From NCBI RefSeq assembly GCF_006265175.1, contig NZ_VDCQ01000020.1, forward strand, positions 62,001 to 126,000: DNA of 64,000 bases. Direction: 5' to 3'. Both the position numbers and the translations under genes were made by a program. The first letter of the stretch is position 1. Every line of letters begins with the position of its first letter. Of the stretch, positions 1-9,609 are shown one piece after another. The notes beneath the pieces were generated by a model. That model was given only the letters and a program-made list of their open reading frames with translations, had not been told where the DNA came from and made no database searches. This DNA comes from Paenibacillus hemerocallicola. Lineage in GTDB: Bacteria; Bacillota; Bacilli; Paenibacillales; NBRC-103111.

Positions 1-69
1 GGCGATGTGGCATTCTATCATGCGGACTTGTCCAGCTACGACGATTTTGGAACAGGCGGCACCCATTAA
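1..69 (+). CDS. 3' end of an ICE hypothetical protein (partial)
   Basis: An open frame enters from the left edge and ends at TAA 67-69, giving 22 residues that finish ...DDFGTGGTH. It is followed after 24 bp by the next ICE gene on the same strand, which fits a polycistronic accessory block upstream of the large helicase. Too little is present to name a family, and the start lies outside the window. Confidence 0.5.
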   Translation, partial: GDVAFYHADLSSYDDFGTGGTH

Positions 70-93
70 CTTCATCAGTCGGGAGGAATGGAC

Positions 94-579
94 ATGTTTG
101 AAAAGCTGCAAAGCGCCGCTACCGAGGAAGCGGCTTTTTTTTATTCCGCGTCTGCCGATGACGAAGTCGGGCGCAGCTGCATTGGCCACCTGCGCGGGGA
201 TTTCGGGCGCTCGGGCGAGGAATTTTGGGTGACCTGGTTTCCCCGGCGCTCTCCCTTTGAAACGACGGCCTTTAAGGAAGAATTGGGCAAGGTGTTTCAA
301 GCCATCGGCGATCAGGACGTGCTGAAAAGCCGTCAGCAAATGCTTCGCTTTTGCAGCAAGCACCCGGAGGCGCGCATCAAAGGCGCATGGAGAACGGACG
401 TATACGGTTTCCGCATGGAGACGCCCGAGCACCGTTACTTCCTGCGTTGCTTTCCCTTTGCCGGGGATTACAACATCTACTTGTATTGCTACGCGCGCCC
501 GGAGCGCGTGGCCGAGCAGCAGCGGCAAGTCCCCTCCACTCCCGCCGCGCAGAAGAACAAGACGGAGCCGCACCGATAG
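94..579 (+). CDS. ICE accessory protein, probably LPD28-like
   Basis: About 161 residues. The ATG at 94 is preferred over the one at 88 because the ribosome site GGGAGGA (80-86) sits one base from 88 but seven bases from 94. A central CIGHLRGDFG segment, a WVTWF segment and a C-terminal RCFPFAGDYNIYLYCY stretch resemble, from memory, the LPD28 domain (large polyvalent protein-associated domain) found beside conjugative helicases. There are no membrane segments or obvious catalytic residues. It is ten bases upstream of the winged-helix gene in the same operon. The molecular role is unknown. Confidence 0.7.
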   Translation: MFEKLQSAATEEAAFFYSASADDEVGRSCIGHLRGDFGRSGEEFWVTWFPRRSPFETTAFKEELGKVFQAIGDQDVLKSRQQMLRFCSKHPEARIKGAWRTDVYGFRMETPEHRYFLRCFPFAGDYNIYLYCYARPERVAEQQRQVPSTPAAQKNKTEPHR

Positions 580-588
580 GAGGACGCC

Positions 589-855
589 ATGAACGATCTA
601 ACGCGTTACCGGCTGCTGGCGGAAGCCTCGCTTCCCCCGGCGGCCAAGCTGCTGTACAGCTATTTGCTCGATTTGGCGGGCGGACGAAACGGCACGGTGT
701 GGCTGTCCTCCCGCCGTCTGGCGGCAGAGGTCGGACTCTCCACCTCTGCCATTCGCCGAAATCTGCATCGTCTGGAGCAAAGCGGGCTGATTCATCGCAC
801 CTCCCGGTATTCTGAGGAAGGCATTCGGCTGACCAACAAAATTACGCTTCTGTGA
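589..855 (+). CDS. small winged-helix DNA-binding protein
   Basis: An 88-residue protein with a strong AGGAGG site eight bases before its ATG. It is mostly a winged helix: a helix (PAAKLLYSYLLDLAG), then a recognition unit LSSRRLAAEVGLSTSAIRRNLHRLEQSGLI and a wing with basic and aromatic residues. This is the replication-initiator/MarR-like fold of small ICE regulators placed just upstream of the large helicase gene (13 bp gap). It probably regulates the transfer or replication operon, or assists initiation. The target is not visible. Confidence 0.75.
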   Translation: MNDLTRYRLLAEASLPPAAKLLYSYLLDLAGGRNGTVWLSSRRLAAEVGLSTSAIRRNLHRLEQSGLIHRTSRYSEEGIRLTNKITLL

Positions 856-868
856 AGGGGGTGCCCAT

Positions 869-3800
869 GTGACAGCCAAGCTGCAGCGCATTGTTGAGCT
901 GTCGGCCCGCACGGCGCATGCGGTGGTGAGCGATACCGAACGATGGGCCGATTTCCTGCGGACCGCCGCATGGAACTACAAATATCCGTTTCAGGATCAA
1001 TTGCTGATCTACGCGCAGCGCCCTGACGCCACCGCCTGCGCCCCGATTGAGGTTTGGAATCACAAGCTGAACCGATGGGTCAAGCGCGGCGCGAAGGGCA
1101 TCGCGCTGATTGAGGATCGAGGCAGCAGTCTGGGACTGCGCCATGTGTTTGACGTATCGGATACGCAAAGCCGCCAGTCGCGCGCAGTGCCGCTCTGGCG
1201 CATGGACGAGGCGGATACGGAGGCCGTACTTGAAACGCTGGAGAACGCCTTCGGCCACGAACGGGAGCCGGGCATGGAATTGCCTGCCTCCCTGCTGGCC
1301 GCGGCGCGGAACGCGGTGGAGGATCACAGCGCCGATTATGTGCGTCTGCTGCTCGCCGAGCGCGACAACAGCCTGCTCGAAGAGTTGGATGTCTTGCATG
1401 TCGAGTTGCTGTTCCGGGAAACTGCGCAACAGGCTGTCGCCTATATGGTAATGGCCCGCTGCGGCCAGGAGCCGTCCCACTATATCAGTAGCGACGACTT
1501 GTCCGGTATCGGGTATTTCAATACCTTGCCCTCCCTTTCGCATTTGGGCGCGGCGATCAGCGACGTGGCGGAAATGATGCTGCGGGAAATCGAAACCACG
1601 GTGCGGGCCTTGCGCCGTGAAAAGGAACGTCCGCTTTCCCGCACCGTTGCAAAGCCGAAATCGATCCCGCACAATGAGGATAAACCACGCGAGAGGATGA
1701 ACGAACATGGAACTGACGTACACGCAGAGCGGGGATTACCTGCTGCCGGATCTGGCGCAGCCCGAAGCGATGAGCATCGGGAAATACGGCCTGCTGCGCA
1801 AGACGTTTCTGAAAACCGAGCGCAAGGGCACCTTCGCTCACCTTATGCTTTCGGAGCAGTTGAACCCGCATCTGGCGGAGATCGACCGGACGGCGAGGGA
1901 TCAGATCGAGCGGACGCTGACAAGGCTGCTGGAGCAGCACCCGGCCCCGGACAAAGCGAACGACCCGATGGGCTGGACGGGCCACATGAACAATCTGAAG
2001 CAACAGGCGGAGGAACTGATTCTGACCGAGCTGGTGTATCGTTAAGCTGGCACGACCGGGGAACGGAGGACCACCGTCTTCCGTTCTTTCATGACACAGA
2101 CAAGATCAACGACATGCTGCGAACTGCGCCGCTCTTACAGAGCAAGGCGGAGATCGCAGCTTTTTTTGATGGCAGCGACGATCCGCGCGAACGCGCGTTG
2201 TATGTCAGGAGCCTGTTCCCGCCGGGACGAACAGAGCTGGAGCTGGAGCCGGACAACTGGCTCGGGGTGGAGCCTTACCAGAATGTGCTGCATATGTGGA
2301 CGGGCCGAGCGGACGACCAGACGGCGCAAGGCTTCTACGATTGGGGCGTGATCGTAGGTCATATCCGCAGCATGCTGTTGCTGAATGAATGGGACCGAAC
2401 GCAGCAACCGGAGCCGTCCGTTCAACAGCAAACGATGTGGCTGGAGGAAGCCGCGGAGGAACGAGCCGCTTCCTTTGTCTGGCCGCAGGCGGTGATTGAT
2501 GCAGTCCTGCAAAACGGCAGCGGCGTTGAGAACGGCAAGCTGCGGATTGCCCTTCATTTTCAGCAATCGCTGTCGGCGCAGGACAATATCGAGTTTTTAA
2601 AACGGGAATACGGGACAGGCGGTCGCGCTCCCGCGTTGACGGGTACACATATCCACGAGCATCACGACAGCAAGGGCATTGCCTTGGAACGCGGGTTTCG
2701 AGCGGCCCAGGAAGACAAACTGGTGCTGCCCTGGACGAAGGTGCAGAAGCGAATCGGCGAGTTGCTGGCCGCGGGGCGTTATCTGAATCGCCTGGAAGCG
2801 GAGCAGTTGCCCGCCTATGCCGAGCGGCTGGGGGAGCAACGCAGGCAGCGCGAAGGCGAAATGAGCGACCGGCGGCTTCCGTCGCCGGAATCGCCGCTCG
2901 CGCCGCCGCCCGATGCCCCGCCGCGCGACCGGAAAAGCCTGCATCATGCGTATACCGAAGGCAGTTCGGTTTTCATCGGCGCGGATGAATATGAGATCGT
3001 GCAACTGGAGGCGCGCAAGGTATGGTTGCAGGATAAGCAGTTCCCGCTGTTCTCCAAGGAATTGAGCCGCAGGGAACTGGAACGCCTGCTGCGCGATAAT
3101 CCGCTCAACGATCATTTGCTGACGGATGAATCACTGTCCGAAGCGGAAGCGTTTTGGGAAACCGATGAAAAAGATGCACGAACGGATGAATCGGAAGAGC
3201 CGAGAGAACCAGCAGAATCAGCAAAACCGGAGCAAACAACGTCGGCGCAAACGGTACATGACGAAGCCCCTGCTTCCGAGAATGCTGCCCGCCTTCACGA
3301 ACCGGCGAACAATTACCGTATTACGGATTATGCCTTGGGCCACGGGGGCGCTAAAACAAAGTTCCGCCGCAACGTGGAAGCGATTCGTTTGCTCCAACAG
3401 TTGGAGCAGGACAACCGCCAAGCGAATGCGGAGGAGCAAGCGGTACTAGCGCATTATGTGGGCTGGGGCGGTATCCCGCAGGCGTTTGATGACGCAAACG
3501 CCCAATGGACGAGCGAATATGCCGAGCTGCAAGCGCTGCTGGACCCGGAGGAATATGCGTCTGCCCGTGCTTCTACGCTGAACGCCCACTATACGTCTCC
3601 TACCGTTATTCAGGCGATGTATGAATGCCTGGAGCAGATGGGCTTTCGCAACGGCAACATTTTGGAGCCTTCCTGCGGGATTGGTAACTTCTTTGGATTG
3701 GTGCCGGAATCGTTTCAGGATTCGCGGCTGTTTGGCGTGGAGCTGGACGGCTTAACCGGGCGCATCGCTAAGCAGCTTTACCCGCAGGCGTCCATTGCGA

Positions 3801-6800
3801 TCAGCGGATACGAGCGGACGAGTCTGCCGGACAGCTTCTTTGACCTTGCCATCGGCAATGTGCCGTTCGGCGGTTTTGGCGTGGCGGACAAAAAATATGA
3901 CAAACACAAGTTTTTGATTCACGATTACTTTTTCGCCAAAACGCTCGACAAGGTGCGGCCCGGCGGCATTATCGCCTTCATTACTTCTAAGGGCACGATG
4001 GACAAGCAAAATCCGACCGTGCGCCGGTACATCGCAGAACGGGCGGCACTTCTCGGCGCGGTTCGTCTGCCAAGCAATGCGTTTCTGGCCAATGCCGGAA
4101 CGGAAGTGACCGCTGACATTCTCTTTTTGCAAAAGCGGGACCGCATGGTGACCGTCAGTGAGCAAAGCGAGCCGTGGCTGGCGCTGGCCGAGACGGCGGA
4201 CGGCGTACCGATCAACGCCTACTTTGTCGCCCAACCGGATATGGTGTTGGGTACAATGGCATTCGATGATCGGATGTATGGCAATCGCGAGGAAACCACA
4301 TGCCGTCCGTACCCTGACGCGCCGCTTGACGAGCTGCTGCGCGAAGCGCTATCCAACATCCACGCCGAATGGGTGGAAACGGAACGCGAGGAACAGCCGG
4401 AGGAAGAAGTCGCCTCGCTGCCGGCCGATCCGAACGTGCGCAATTTCAGCTTTGCACTGGTTGAAGGTCGCATCTATTTTCGCGAGAACAGCCGCATGCA
4501 CCCGGTGGAAACGTCGGCGACGGCAGCGGGACGCATCAAGGGCATGATTCAGCTCCGGGACACTGTTCGCGAGCTGATCGAATACCAGACCGAGGATGGC
4601 AGCGAGGAAGCGATCCGCGAGCAGCAGCGCAAATTGAATGTGCAATATGATCGCTTCGCGGCGCAGTACGGGCTGATAAACAGCCGCGCCAACAGTCTTG
4701 CCTTTTCGGACGACAGCTCTTATTTTCTGCTCTGTTCGCTGGAAATTCTCGACGATGAAGGGCGCATGCTGCGCAAGGCGGACATGTTCACGAAACGCAC
4801 CATTCGGCAACGGACGCAGGTTGAGCGAGTAGACACAGCCTCCGAAGCGCTGGCGGTATCCATCGGCGTCAAGGCCAAGGTCGACTTGCCCTATATGAGC
4901 GAGTTGACCGGCATTCCCGAGGATAAGCTGGTGCAGGAACTGCGCGGTGTCATATTCCCCAATCCCGAGCAAATGGACGAGAACGGAGAGCCACTCTACG
5001 AAACGGCCGACGCGTATTTGTCCGGTCCTGTACGCGACAAGCTGCTTATCGCCAAGCAGCTCGCAAGCTATGATGCCGAGCGGTACGCCGAAAACGTCAA
5101 GGCGCTGGAGGCAGTGCAGCCCCCGGATTTGACGGCCTCCGAGATCGATGTCCGGTTGGGAGCGACCTGGCTGCCTCCCGACGTGATTCGCGATTTTATG
5201 TTCGAGCTGCTGGATACGCCGCCGATGTTCCGCCCCTCCATTCAAGTGCTCTATTCCGACTATACGGCGGCGTGGAACGTGCGCGGCAAGAGCGACGACC
5301 GAAGCAACAACATCAAGGCCAACGTCACCTACGGCACCGACCGGATCAACGGCTACAAAATTCTGGAGGATACGCTCAATCTACGGGATGTGCGCATTTT
5401 CGATACCGTGACCGAAAACGGCGTCGAAAAGCGGGTGCTGAACCGGAAGGACACGGCCATCGCCCAGCAAAAGCAGGAGCTGATGAAGGAGGCGTTCGGC
5501 GAATGGATTTGGCGAGATCCGCAGCGTCGCGAACGGTTGACGCGCCTGTACAATGACCGGTTCAATGCCATTCGGCCGCGCGAGTACGACGGAAGTCACA
5601 TCCGCTTTACCGGAATGAACCCGGAAATCCGGCTCCGACAGCATCAGGTGAATGCGGTCGCCCGCACGCTCTATGGCGGCAATGCGCTCTTTGCCCATTG
5701 CGTCGGTGCGGGCAAAACGTTCGCGATGACCGCCGCGGCGATGGAGAGCAAGCATTTGGGTTTGTGCAACAAAAGTATGTTCGTTGTCCCGAATCACTTG
5801 ATTGAGCAGTGGGCCGCCGAGTTTTTGCAGCTTTATCCGTCGGCCAATGTGCTCGTGACGACGAAAAAGGACTTTGAGACGAAAAACCGCAAAATGTTTT
5901 GCGCCCGCATCGCCACCGGGGATTATGACGCGATTATTATCGGGCATTCGCAATTCGAGAAGATTCCGATTTCGATGGAGCGCCAACGACAGCAGCTTGA
6001 AGAACAGATTTACGAGATTACCAGCGGTATTCGGGAATTGAAGGAAGCCAAGGGCGAGCGCTACGCAATCAAGCAACTGGAGAAGACGAGGAAGACGCTG
6101 CAGATCAAGCTGGAAAAGCTGACTGATACGAGCCGCAAGGATGACGTGGTGACGTTCGAGGAACTGGGTGTAGATCGGCTGTTTGTGGACGAAGCCGACT
6201 CGTATAAGAATTTGTTTCTTTATACCAAAATGCGCAACGTTGCCGGACTGTCGCAAACCGAAGCTCAGAAGTCGTCGGACATGTTCATGAAGTGTCGGTA
6301 TTTGGACGAACTAACCGATGGCCGGGGCATCATCTTTGCCACCGGGACGCCGATCTCGAACTCGATCACGGAAATGTATACGATGCAGCGCTATTTGCAG
6401 TATGCGAGCTTGCAGAAGCAAGGCTTGCAGCATTTCGACTCCTGGGCTTCGACCTTCGGCGAAACCGTTACGGCCATTGAACTGGCTCCGGCAGGGACGG
6501 GGTATCAGGCGAAAACGCGTTTCGCCCGGTTCTACAATTTGCCGGAACTGATGAATATGTTCAAGGAAGTGGCCGACATCCAAACGGCGGATATGCTCCA
6601 GCTTCCGGTGCCGCAGGCACATTTTCATAATGTCGCGGTACCGCCAAGCGAGTTTCAACGGGAGATGGTCGCCGATCTTGCCCGCCGCGCGGAGCAGGTT
6701 CGAGCTAAGGCTGTCGAGCCGCATGAGGACAATATGCTGCTCATTACCAACGACGGGCGCAAGCTGGCACTTGATCAACGGCTGACCAATCCGCTGCTGC

Positions 6801-8122
6801 CAGATGACGAGGACAGCAAGATCAGCGCCTGCGCGGATAACATTTATCGGCATTGGCAGGAAGGTAAGGAGCAGCGCCTCACGCAACTGGTTTTCTGCGA
6901 TTTGTCTACGCCCAAGGCGGACGGCACCTTCAACGTCTATGATGAGATCAAACGCAAATTGATGGAGAAAGGCGTTCCGGAGGCGGAGATCGTCTACATT
7001 CACGACGCCAATACGGACGCGCAGAAAAAAGAGCTGTTTGGCAAGGTGCGAGCTGGACAGGTTCGCATCTTGTTGGGATCGACGTTCAAAATGGGGGCCG
7101 GTACGAATGTGCAAACGAAGCTGATTGCTATTCATGACCTTGACTGTCCCTGGCGACCGCGCGATTTGGAGCAACGGTTAGGCCGCGTGATTCGTCAGGG
7201 CAATCAGAACAGCGAAGCCCATATATATCGCTACGTCACAGAGAATACATTCGATGCCTATCTCTACCAGACGCTTGAAAACAAGCAGCGCTTTATCTCA
7301 CAAATCATGACGAGCAAGTCGCCGGTTCGCTCCGCCGAAGACATCGACGAGGCGGCTCTTTCCTATGCTGAGGTGAAGGCGCTGGCGACCGGTAACCCGT
7401 ATATCAAAGAAAAGATGGATTTGGACATTCAGGTTTCCAAGCTCAAGCTGCTCAAAGCCAACCATCTGAGCCAGCGGTATGCGTTGGAGGACCGGCTGCT
7501 CAAGCTGTTGCCGCAGCAGATCAAGTCCACGGAGGAACGGATAGCCGGGTACGAGCAGGATGTAGCCTTGTATGGCCGTCAGGACGGCGCGAAGGAAAGC
7601 GGCGAGGAAGCTGCCTTTGCCGGGATGACGGTCAAGGAATTTATGTACAAGGAACGTTCATCGGCTGGGGTGGCGCTGCTCGATGCCTGCAAGGGGATGA
7701 CCTCTCCCGATCCGCAGGAGATCGGCCATTATCAGGGCTTTTCGCTGTGGCTTTCGTTCGACAGCTTCAACAAGGAATACAAGGCGACGCTGCGCGGCGC
7801 GTTGGGTCATACAGTATCTTTGGGGGCCGATGCAGCGGGAAACCTGACGAGACTGAACAATGCGCTTGTTGCGCTGCCGGAGAAGCTTGCTTACAGCCAG
7901 GACCAGCTTGTCACGCTTCGGAAGCAGATGGAAACGGCGAAAGCGGAAATTGCAACGCCCTTCAAGCAGGAGGATGAGCTGCAAGTTAAGTCGGCGCGGC
8001 TTGCCGAACTGAACGCGCTGCTGAATATGGATAAGCGGGAAAACGAGACGATTGATTCCGGCATGGAGGAGGATGAGCCGGAGCAGCCGGAGCGCAGAAG
8101 AACGAACGAACCTGAACGCTGA
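869..8122 (+). CDS. ICE ArdC-like / DNA methylase / SNF2-helicase polyprotein
   Basis: A 2417-residue polyprotein with a GTG start at 869 behind GAAGGGGGTG. Residues about 15-110 resemble the ArdC single-strand DNA-binding domain (QDQLLIYAQRP). Residues about 280-395 form a low-complexity G/A/R/D-rich linker whose other frame encodes TnpV. Residues about 820-1080 are an N6-adenine methylase-like domain with a GNVPFGG motif near 996, a variant of NPPY. Residues about 1600-2130 are a superfamily-2 helicase: Walker A GAGKT near 1611, DEAD-type VDEAD near 1772, and motif VI RLGRVIRQG near 2100. The C-terminus is coiled-coil rich. Such proteins are hallmarks of Tn1549-like ICEs and are thought to help DNA processing and defence evasion after transfer. 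Whether the methylase is active is uncertain. Confidence 0.93.
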   Translation: MTAKLQRIVELSARTAHAVVSDTERWADFLRTAAWNYKYPFQDQLLIYAQRPDATACAPIEVWNHKLNRWVKRGAKGIALIEDRGSSLGLRHVFDVSDTQSRQSRAVPLWRMDEADTEAVLETLENAFGHEREPGMELPASLLAAARNAVEDHSADYVRLLLAERDNSLLEELDVLHVELLFRETAQQAVAYMVMARCGQEPSHYISSDDLSGIGYFNTLPSLSHLGAAISDVAEMMLREIETTVRALRREKERPLSRTVAKPKSIPHNEDKPRERMNEHGTDVHAERGLPAAGSGAARSDEHREIRPAAQDVSENRAQGHLRSPYAFGAVEPASGGDRPDGEGSDRADADKAAGAAPGPGQSERPDGLDGPHEQSEATGGGTDSDRAGVSLSWHDRGTEDHRLPFFHDTDKINDMLRTAPLLQSKAEIAAFFDGSDDPRERALYVRSLFPPGRTELELEPDNWLGVEPYQNVLHMWTGRADDQTAQGFYDWGVIVGHIRSMLLLNEWDRTQQPEPSVQQQTMWLEEAAEERAASFVWPQAVIDAVLQNGSGVENGKLRIALHFQQSLSAQDNIEFLKREYGTGGRAPALTGTHIHEHHDSKGIALERGFRAAQEDKLVLPWTKVQKRIGELLAAGRYLNRLEAEQLPAYAERLGEQRRQREGEMSDRRLPSPESPLAPPPDAPPRDRKSLHHAYTEGSSVFIGADEYEIVQLEARKVWLQDKQFPLFSKELSRRELERLLRDNPLNDHLLTDESLSEAEAFWETDEKDARTDESEEPREPAESAKPEQTTSAQTVHDEAPASENAARLHEPANNYRITDYALGHGGAKTKFRRNVEAIRLLQQLEQDNRQANAEEQAVLAHYVGWGGIPQAFDDANAQWTSEYAELQALLDPEEYASARASTLNAHYTSPTVIQAMYECLEQMGFRNGNILEPSCGIGNFFGLVPESFQDSRLFGVELDGLTGRIAKQLYPQASIAISGYERTSLPDSFFDLAIGNVPFGGFGVADKKYDKHKFLIHDYFFAKTLDKVRPGGIIAFITSKGTMDKQNPTVRRYIAERAALLGAVRLPSNAFLANAGTEVTADILFLQKRDRMVTVSEQSEPWLALAETADGVPINAYFVAQPDMVLGTMAFDDRMYGNREETTCRPYPDAPLDELLREALSNIHAEWVETEREEQPEEEVASLPADPNVRNFSFALVEGRIYFRENSRMHPVETSATAAGRIKGMIQLRDTVRELIEYQTEDGSEEAIREQQRKLNVQYDRFAAQYGLINSRANSLAFSDDSSYFLLCSLEILDDEGRMLRKADMFTKRTIRQRTQVERVDTASEALAVSIGVKAKVDLPYMSELTGIPEDKLVQELRGVIFPNPEQMDENGEPLYETADAYLSGPVRDKLLIAKQLASYDAERYAENVKALEAVQPPDLTASEIDVRLGATWLPPDVIRDFMFELLDTPPMFRPSIQVLYSDYTAAWNVRGKSDDRSNNIKANVTYGTDRINGYKILEDTLNLRDVRIFDTVTENGVEKRVLNRKDTAIAQQKQELMKEAFGEWIWRDPQRRERLTRLYNDRFNAIRPREYDGSHIRFTGMNPEIRLRQHQVNAVARTLYGGNALFAHCVGAGKTFAMTAAAMESKHLGLCNKSMFVVPNHLIEQWAAEFLQLYPSANVLVTTKKDFETKNRKMFCARIATGDYDAIIIGHSQFEKIPISMERQRQQLEEQIYEITSGIRELKEAKGERYAIKQLEKTRKTLQIKLEKLTDTSRKDDVVTFEELGVDRLFVDEADSYKNLFLYTKMRNVAGLSQTEAQKSSDMFMKCRYLDELTDGRGIIFATGTPISNSITEMYTMQRYLQYASLQKQGLQHFDSWASTFGETVTAIELAPAGTGYQAKTRFARFYNLPELMNMFKEVADIQTADMLQLPVPQAHFHNVAVPPSEFQREMVADLARRAEQVRAKAVEPHEDNMLLITNDGRKLALDQRLTNPLLPDDEDSKISACADNIYRHWQEGKEQRLTQLVFCDLSTPKADGTFNVYDEIKRKLMEKGVPEAEIVYIHDANTDAQKKELFGKVRAGQVRILLGSTFKMGAGTNVQTKLIAIHDLDCPWRPRDLEQRLGRVIRQGNQNSEAHIYRYVTENTFDAYLYQTLENKQRFISQIMTSKSPVRSAEDIDEAALSYAEVKALATGNPYIKEKMDLDIQVSKLKLLKANHLSQRYALEDRLLKLLPQQIKSTEERIAGYEQDVALYGRQDGAKESGEEAAFAGMTVKEFMYKERSSAGVALLDACKGMTSPDPQEIGHYQGFSLWLSFDSFNKEYKATLRGALGHTVSLGADAAGNLTRLNNALVALPEKLAYSQDQLVTLRKQMETAKAEIATPFKQEDELQVKSARLAELNALLNMDKRENETIDSGMEEDEPEQPERRRTNEPER
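1707..2045 (+). CDS. tnpV: TnpV-like protein nested in the helicase gene
   Basis: A 112-residue frame lies entirely inside the large helicase gene, in the +1 frame relative to it. GAGAGGATG sits just before its ATG. The product has the features I remember for TnpV of clostridial transposons: an N-terminal ELTYTQSGDYLLPDL, then SIGKYGLLR, HLAEIDRTARDQIER, a DPMGWTGHMN segment and the ending LILTELVYR. In the helicase frame the same bases give a featureless G/A/D/R/P-rich linker. The protein-like quality therefore lies in this frame, suggesting a captured gene read through by the helicase. TnpV function is poorly defined. Expression is not demonstrated. Confidence 0.7.
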   Translation: MELTYTQSGDYLLPDLAQPEAMSIGKYGLLRKTFLKTERKGTFAHLMLSEQLNPHLAEIDRTARDQIERTLTRLLEQHPAPDKANDPMGWTGHMNNLKQQAEELILTELVYR

Positions 8123-8136
8123 GATTTATCAAAGCC

Positions 8137-8316
8137 ATGATGGACGGCGATGCCGGTATTTTTCCAAGCGATGAGGACTATCAGGCATGGCTGGAGGTTC
8201 GCATGACGCCGGACGAAACCGAGCAAATGGAGCAAATGGCGTTCTACTGGCAAGGACGCGCGGACTGTTATGCGTACCTGAAAAAATGGGGCCTTTTAGC
8301 CCGTCGAAATGAATAA
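8137..8316 (+). CDS. small acidic ICE protein
   Basis: A 59-residue frame starts 14 bp after the helicase stop and is too short for most gene callers. It reads MMDGDAGIFPSDEDYQAWLE... and ends KKWGLLARRNE. The frame stays open upstream to 8116 with no good ribosome site, so translation may be coupled to the helicase or start at CTG 8119. Its acidic, aromatic composition and position suggest a real small ICE protein. No function is recognised. Confidence 0.5.
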   Translation: MMDGDAGIFPSDEDYQAWLEVRMTPDETEQMEQMAFYWQGRADCYAYLKKWGLLARRNE

Positions 8317-8397
8317 GCTGAAACTGACAAGTCTGTTGCCGCCCGGTGGCAGGCTTTATTGGTGTGGAATAAAGATGTTGACGGAAGGAGCGAGTCG

Positions 8398-9342
8398 ATG
8401 GCCTATGTGAGCAAAGAGCAGATCGAACGTGCGAAGCAATGGGATTTGCTGACGTACCTGCAATATTTCGAACCCTACGAATTGGTGCGCTGTTCGCGAA
8501 ATGCTTATACGACGCGCACCCACGGCAGCTTAAAAATATCCAACGGAAAATGGTTCTGGTGGTCTCGAGGCTTCGGCGGACGCTCGGCCTTGGATTATTT
8601 CATAAAGGTACGGGGAATGACGTTTACCGATGCTGTGCTGCATATCGACGAGCAAACTCCGGTGTCTTCTCCCGAACGACAAGCCGATTTACAGGCGAGT
8701 CCCCCTGCCCGATTCGAACTTCCCGAGCCTTATGAGGATGCCAAGCGCGTCGTGGCCTATTTGCGAAAACGTGGCATTGCCCATGAAATAATTGAAGATT
8801 GCGTACGGTCTGGCCGCTTATATGAGAGCCGGAATTATCACAATGCGGTATTTGTTGGTTTTGATGAACAGCACACTCCCCGCTACGCCGCAATTCGCGG
8901 AACGACGAGCACTCGATATATGGGGGAAGTGACGGGGAGCGATAAACGCTATTCATTCGCTATTCCTGCCAACGTTAAGAGTACCGAGCTGCATTTGTTT
9001 GAAAGCGCAATTGACCTCTTATCGCATTGCACCTTGGAAACAATCGCAGGGAAAGACTGGCGACAGTCGCATAAACTGTCGCTGGCCGGAATTTATAGTC
9101 CAAAAGAAGAAAAAGATGAAAGCATTGTACCCTCTGCATTAGCTCACTATTTGCAAAGCTACCCGAAAGTGGAGTGCCTAGTGCTTCATTTGGACAACGA
9201 CACACCGGGACGTTCCGCCGCAGCGATGATTCAACAACTACTCGGACAAACTTACGAGGTTTTCGACGAACCTCCAATTAGGAAAGACGTTAACGACGAC
9301 TTAAAGTTTTATCAGAAAAAGCGTGAGGAACCAACCCGATAG
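8398..9342 (+). CDS. DUF3991/TOPRIM primase-like protein
   Basis: 314 residues. The ATG at 8398 follows GGAAGGAG by eight bases and is preferred to the upstream GTG at 8359. The N-terminus (ARAKQWDLLTYLQYFEP-like, then HGSLKISNGKWFWWSRGFGG) matches the DUF3991 zinc-finger-like primase module, although its cysteines are reduced. The C-terminal half is a TOPRIM fold with LFESAIDLL and a DxD-type motif in LHLDNDTPGRSA. It probably acts in replication or priming of the transferred strand. It sits at the end of the helicase operon, before the cargo antiporter. Confidence 0.85.
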   Translation: MAYVSKEQIERAKQWDLLTYLQYFEPYELVRCSRNAYTTRTHGSLKISNGKWFWWSRGFGGRSALDYFIKVRGMTFTDAVLHIDEQTPVSSPERQADLQASPPARFELPEPYEDAKRVVAYLRKRGIAHEIIEDCVRSGRLYESRNYHNAVFVGFDEQHTPRYAAIRGTTSTRYMGEVTGSDKRYSFAIPANVKSTELHLFESAIDLLSHCTLETIAGKDWRQSHKLSLAGIYSPKEEKDESIVPSALAHYLQSYPKVECLVLHLDNDTPGRSAAAMIQQLLGQTYEVFDEPPIRKDVNDDLKFYQKKREEPTR

Positions 9343-9484
9343 CACGGCAGGACAAAGAAAAAATGAGGAGATTGAAAAATCACTTTTGGATGCAGAGGAA
9401 CAGGCGCGAAACGATCCGACTCGTTTGGATCACCAAACGGCGATAGATAGTGTACGCTGGAAGATTAAAGTGAAAGAGAGTTAA
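9323..9484 (+). CDS. possible small protein overlapping the primase end
   Basis: A GTG-initiated frame of 53 residues overlaps the last 20 bases of the primase-like gene and ends at TAA 9482-9484. It is highly charged (EEIEKSLLDAEEQARNDP, then SVRWKIKVKES) and could form a short helix pair. The ribosome site is weak, so coupled translation would be needed. Codon use resembles an ICE gene more than random sequence. No family is recognised. Confidence 0.4.
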   Translation: MRNQPDSTAGQRKNEEIEKSLLDAEEQARNDPTRLDHQTAIDSVRWKIKVKES

Positions 9485-9554
9485 TGGTCCTATGGTGTGA
9501 GAAGTTGCAAATTACACCAACTTCATTATCGCTATATTTTGATTTTAATGAACT

Positions 9555-9585
9555 TTGACCCCGTGTCGGTCCCTAGGGATTAGGT
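9555..9585 (+). promoter_or_regulatory. MerR-type promoter candidate before the antiporter
   Basis: TTGACC (9555-9560) and TTAGGT (9580-9585) are separated by exactly 19 bp, the overlong spacer typical of MerR-family promoters. The spacer contains the perfect 10-bp palindrome TCCCTAGGGA, and the outer TGACC/GGTCA pair is inverted. This suggests the antiporter gene starting at 9610 is induced by a MerR-like activator. No merR-type gene is visible nearby. Confidence 0.4.
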
Positions 9586-9609
9586 CAACACTCGAAAGCT
9601 GTCATAGGG

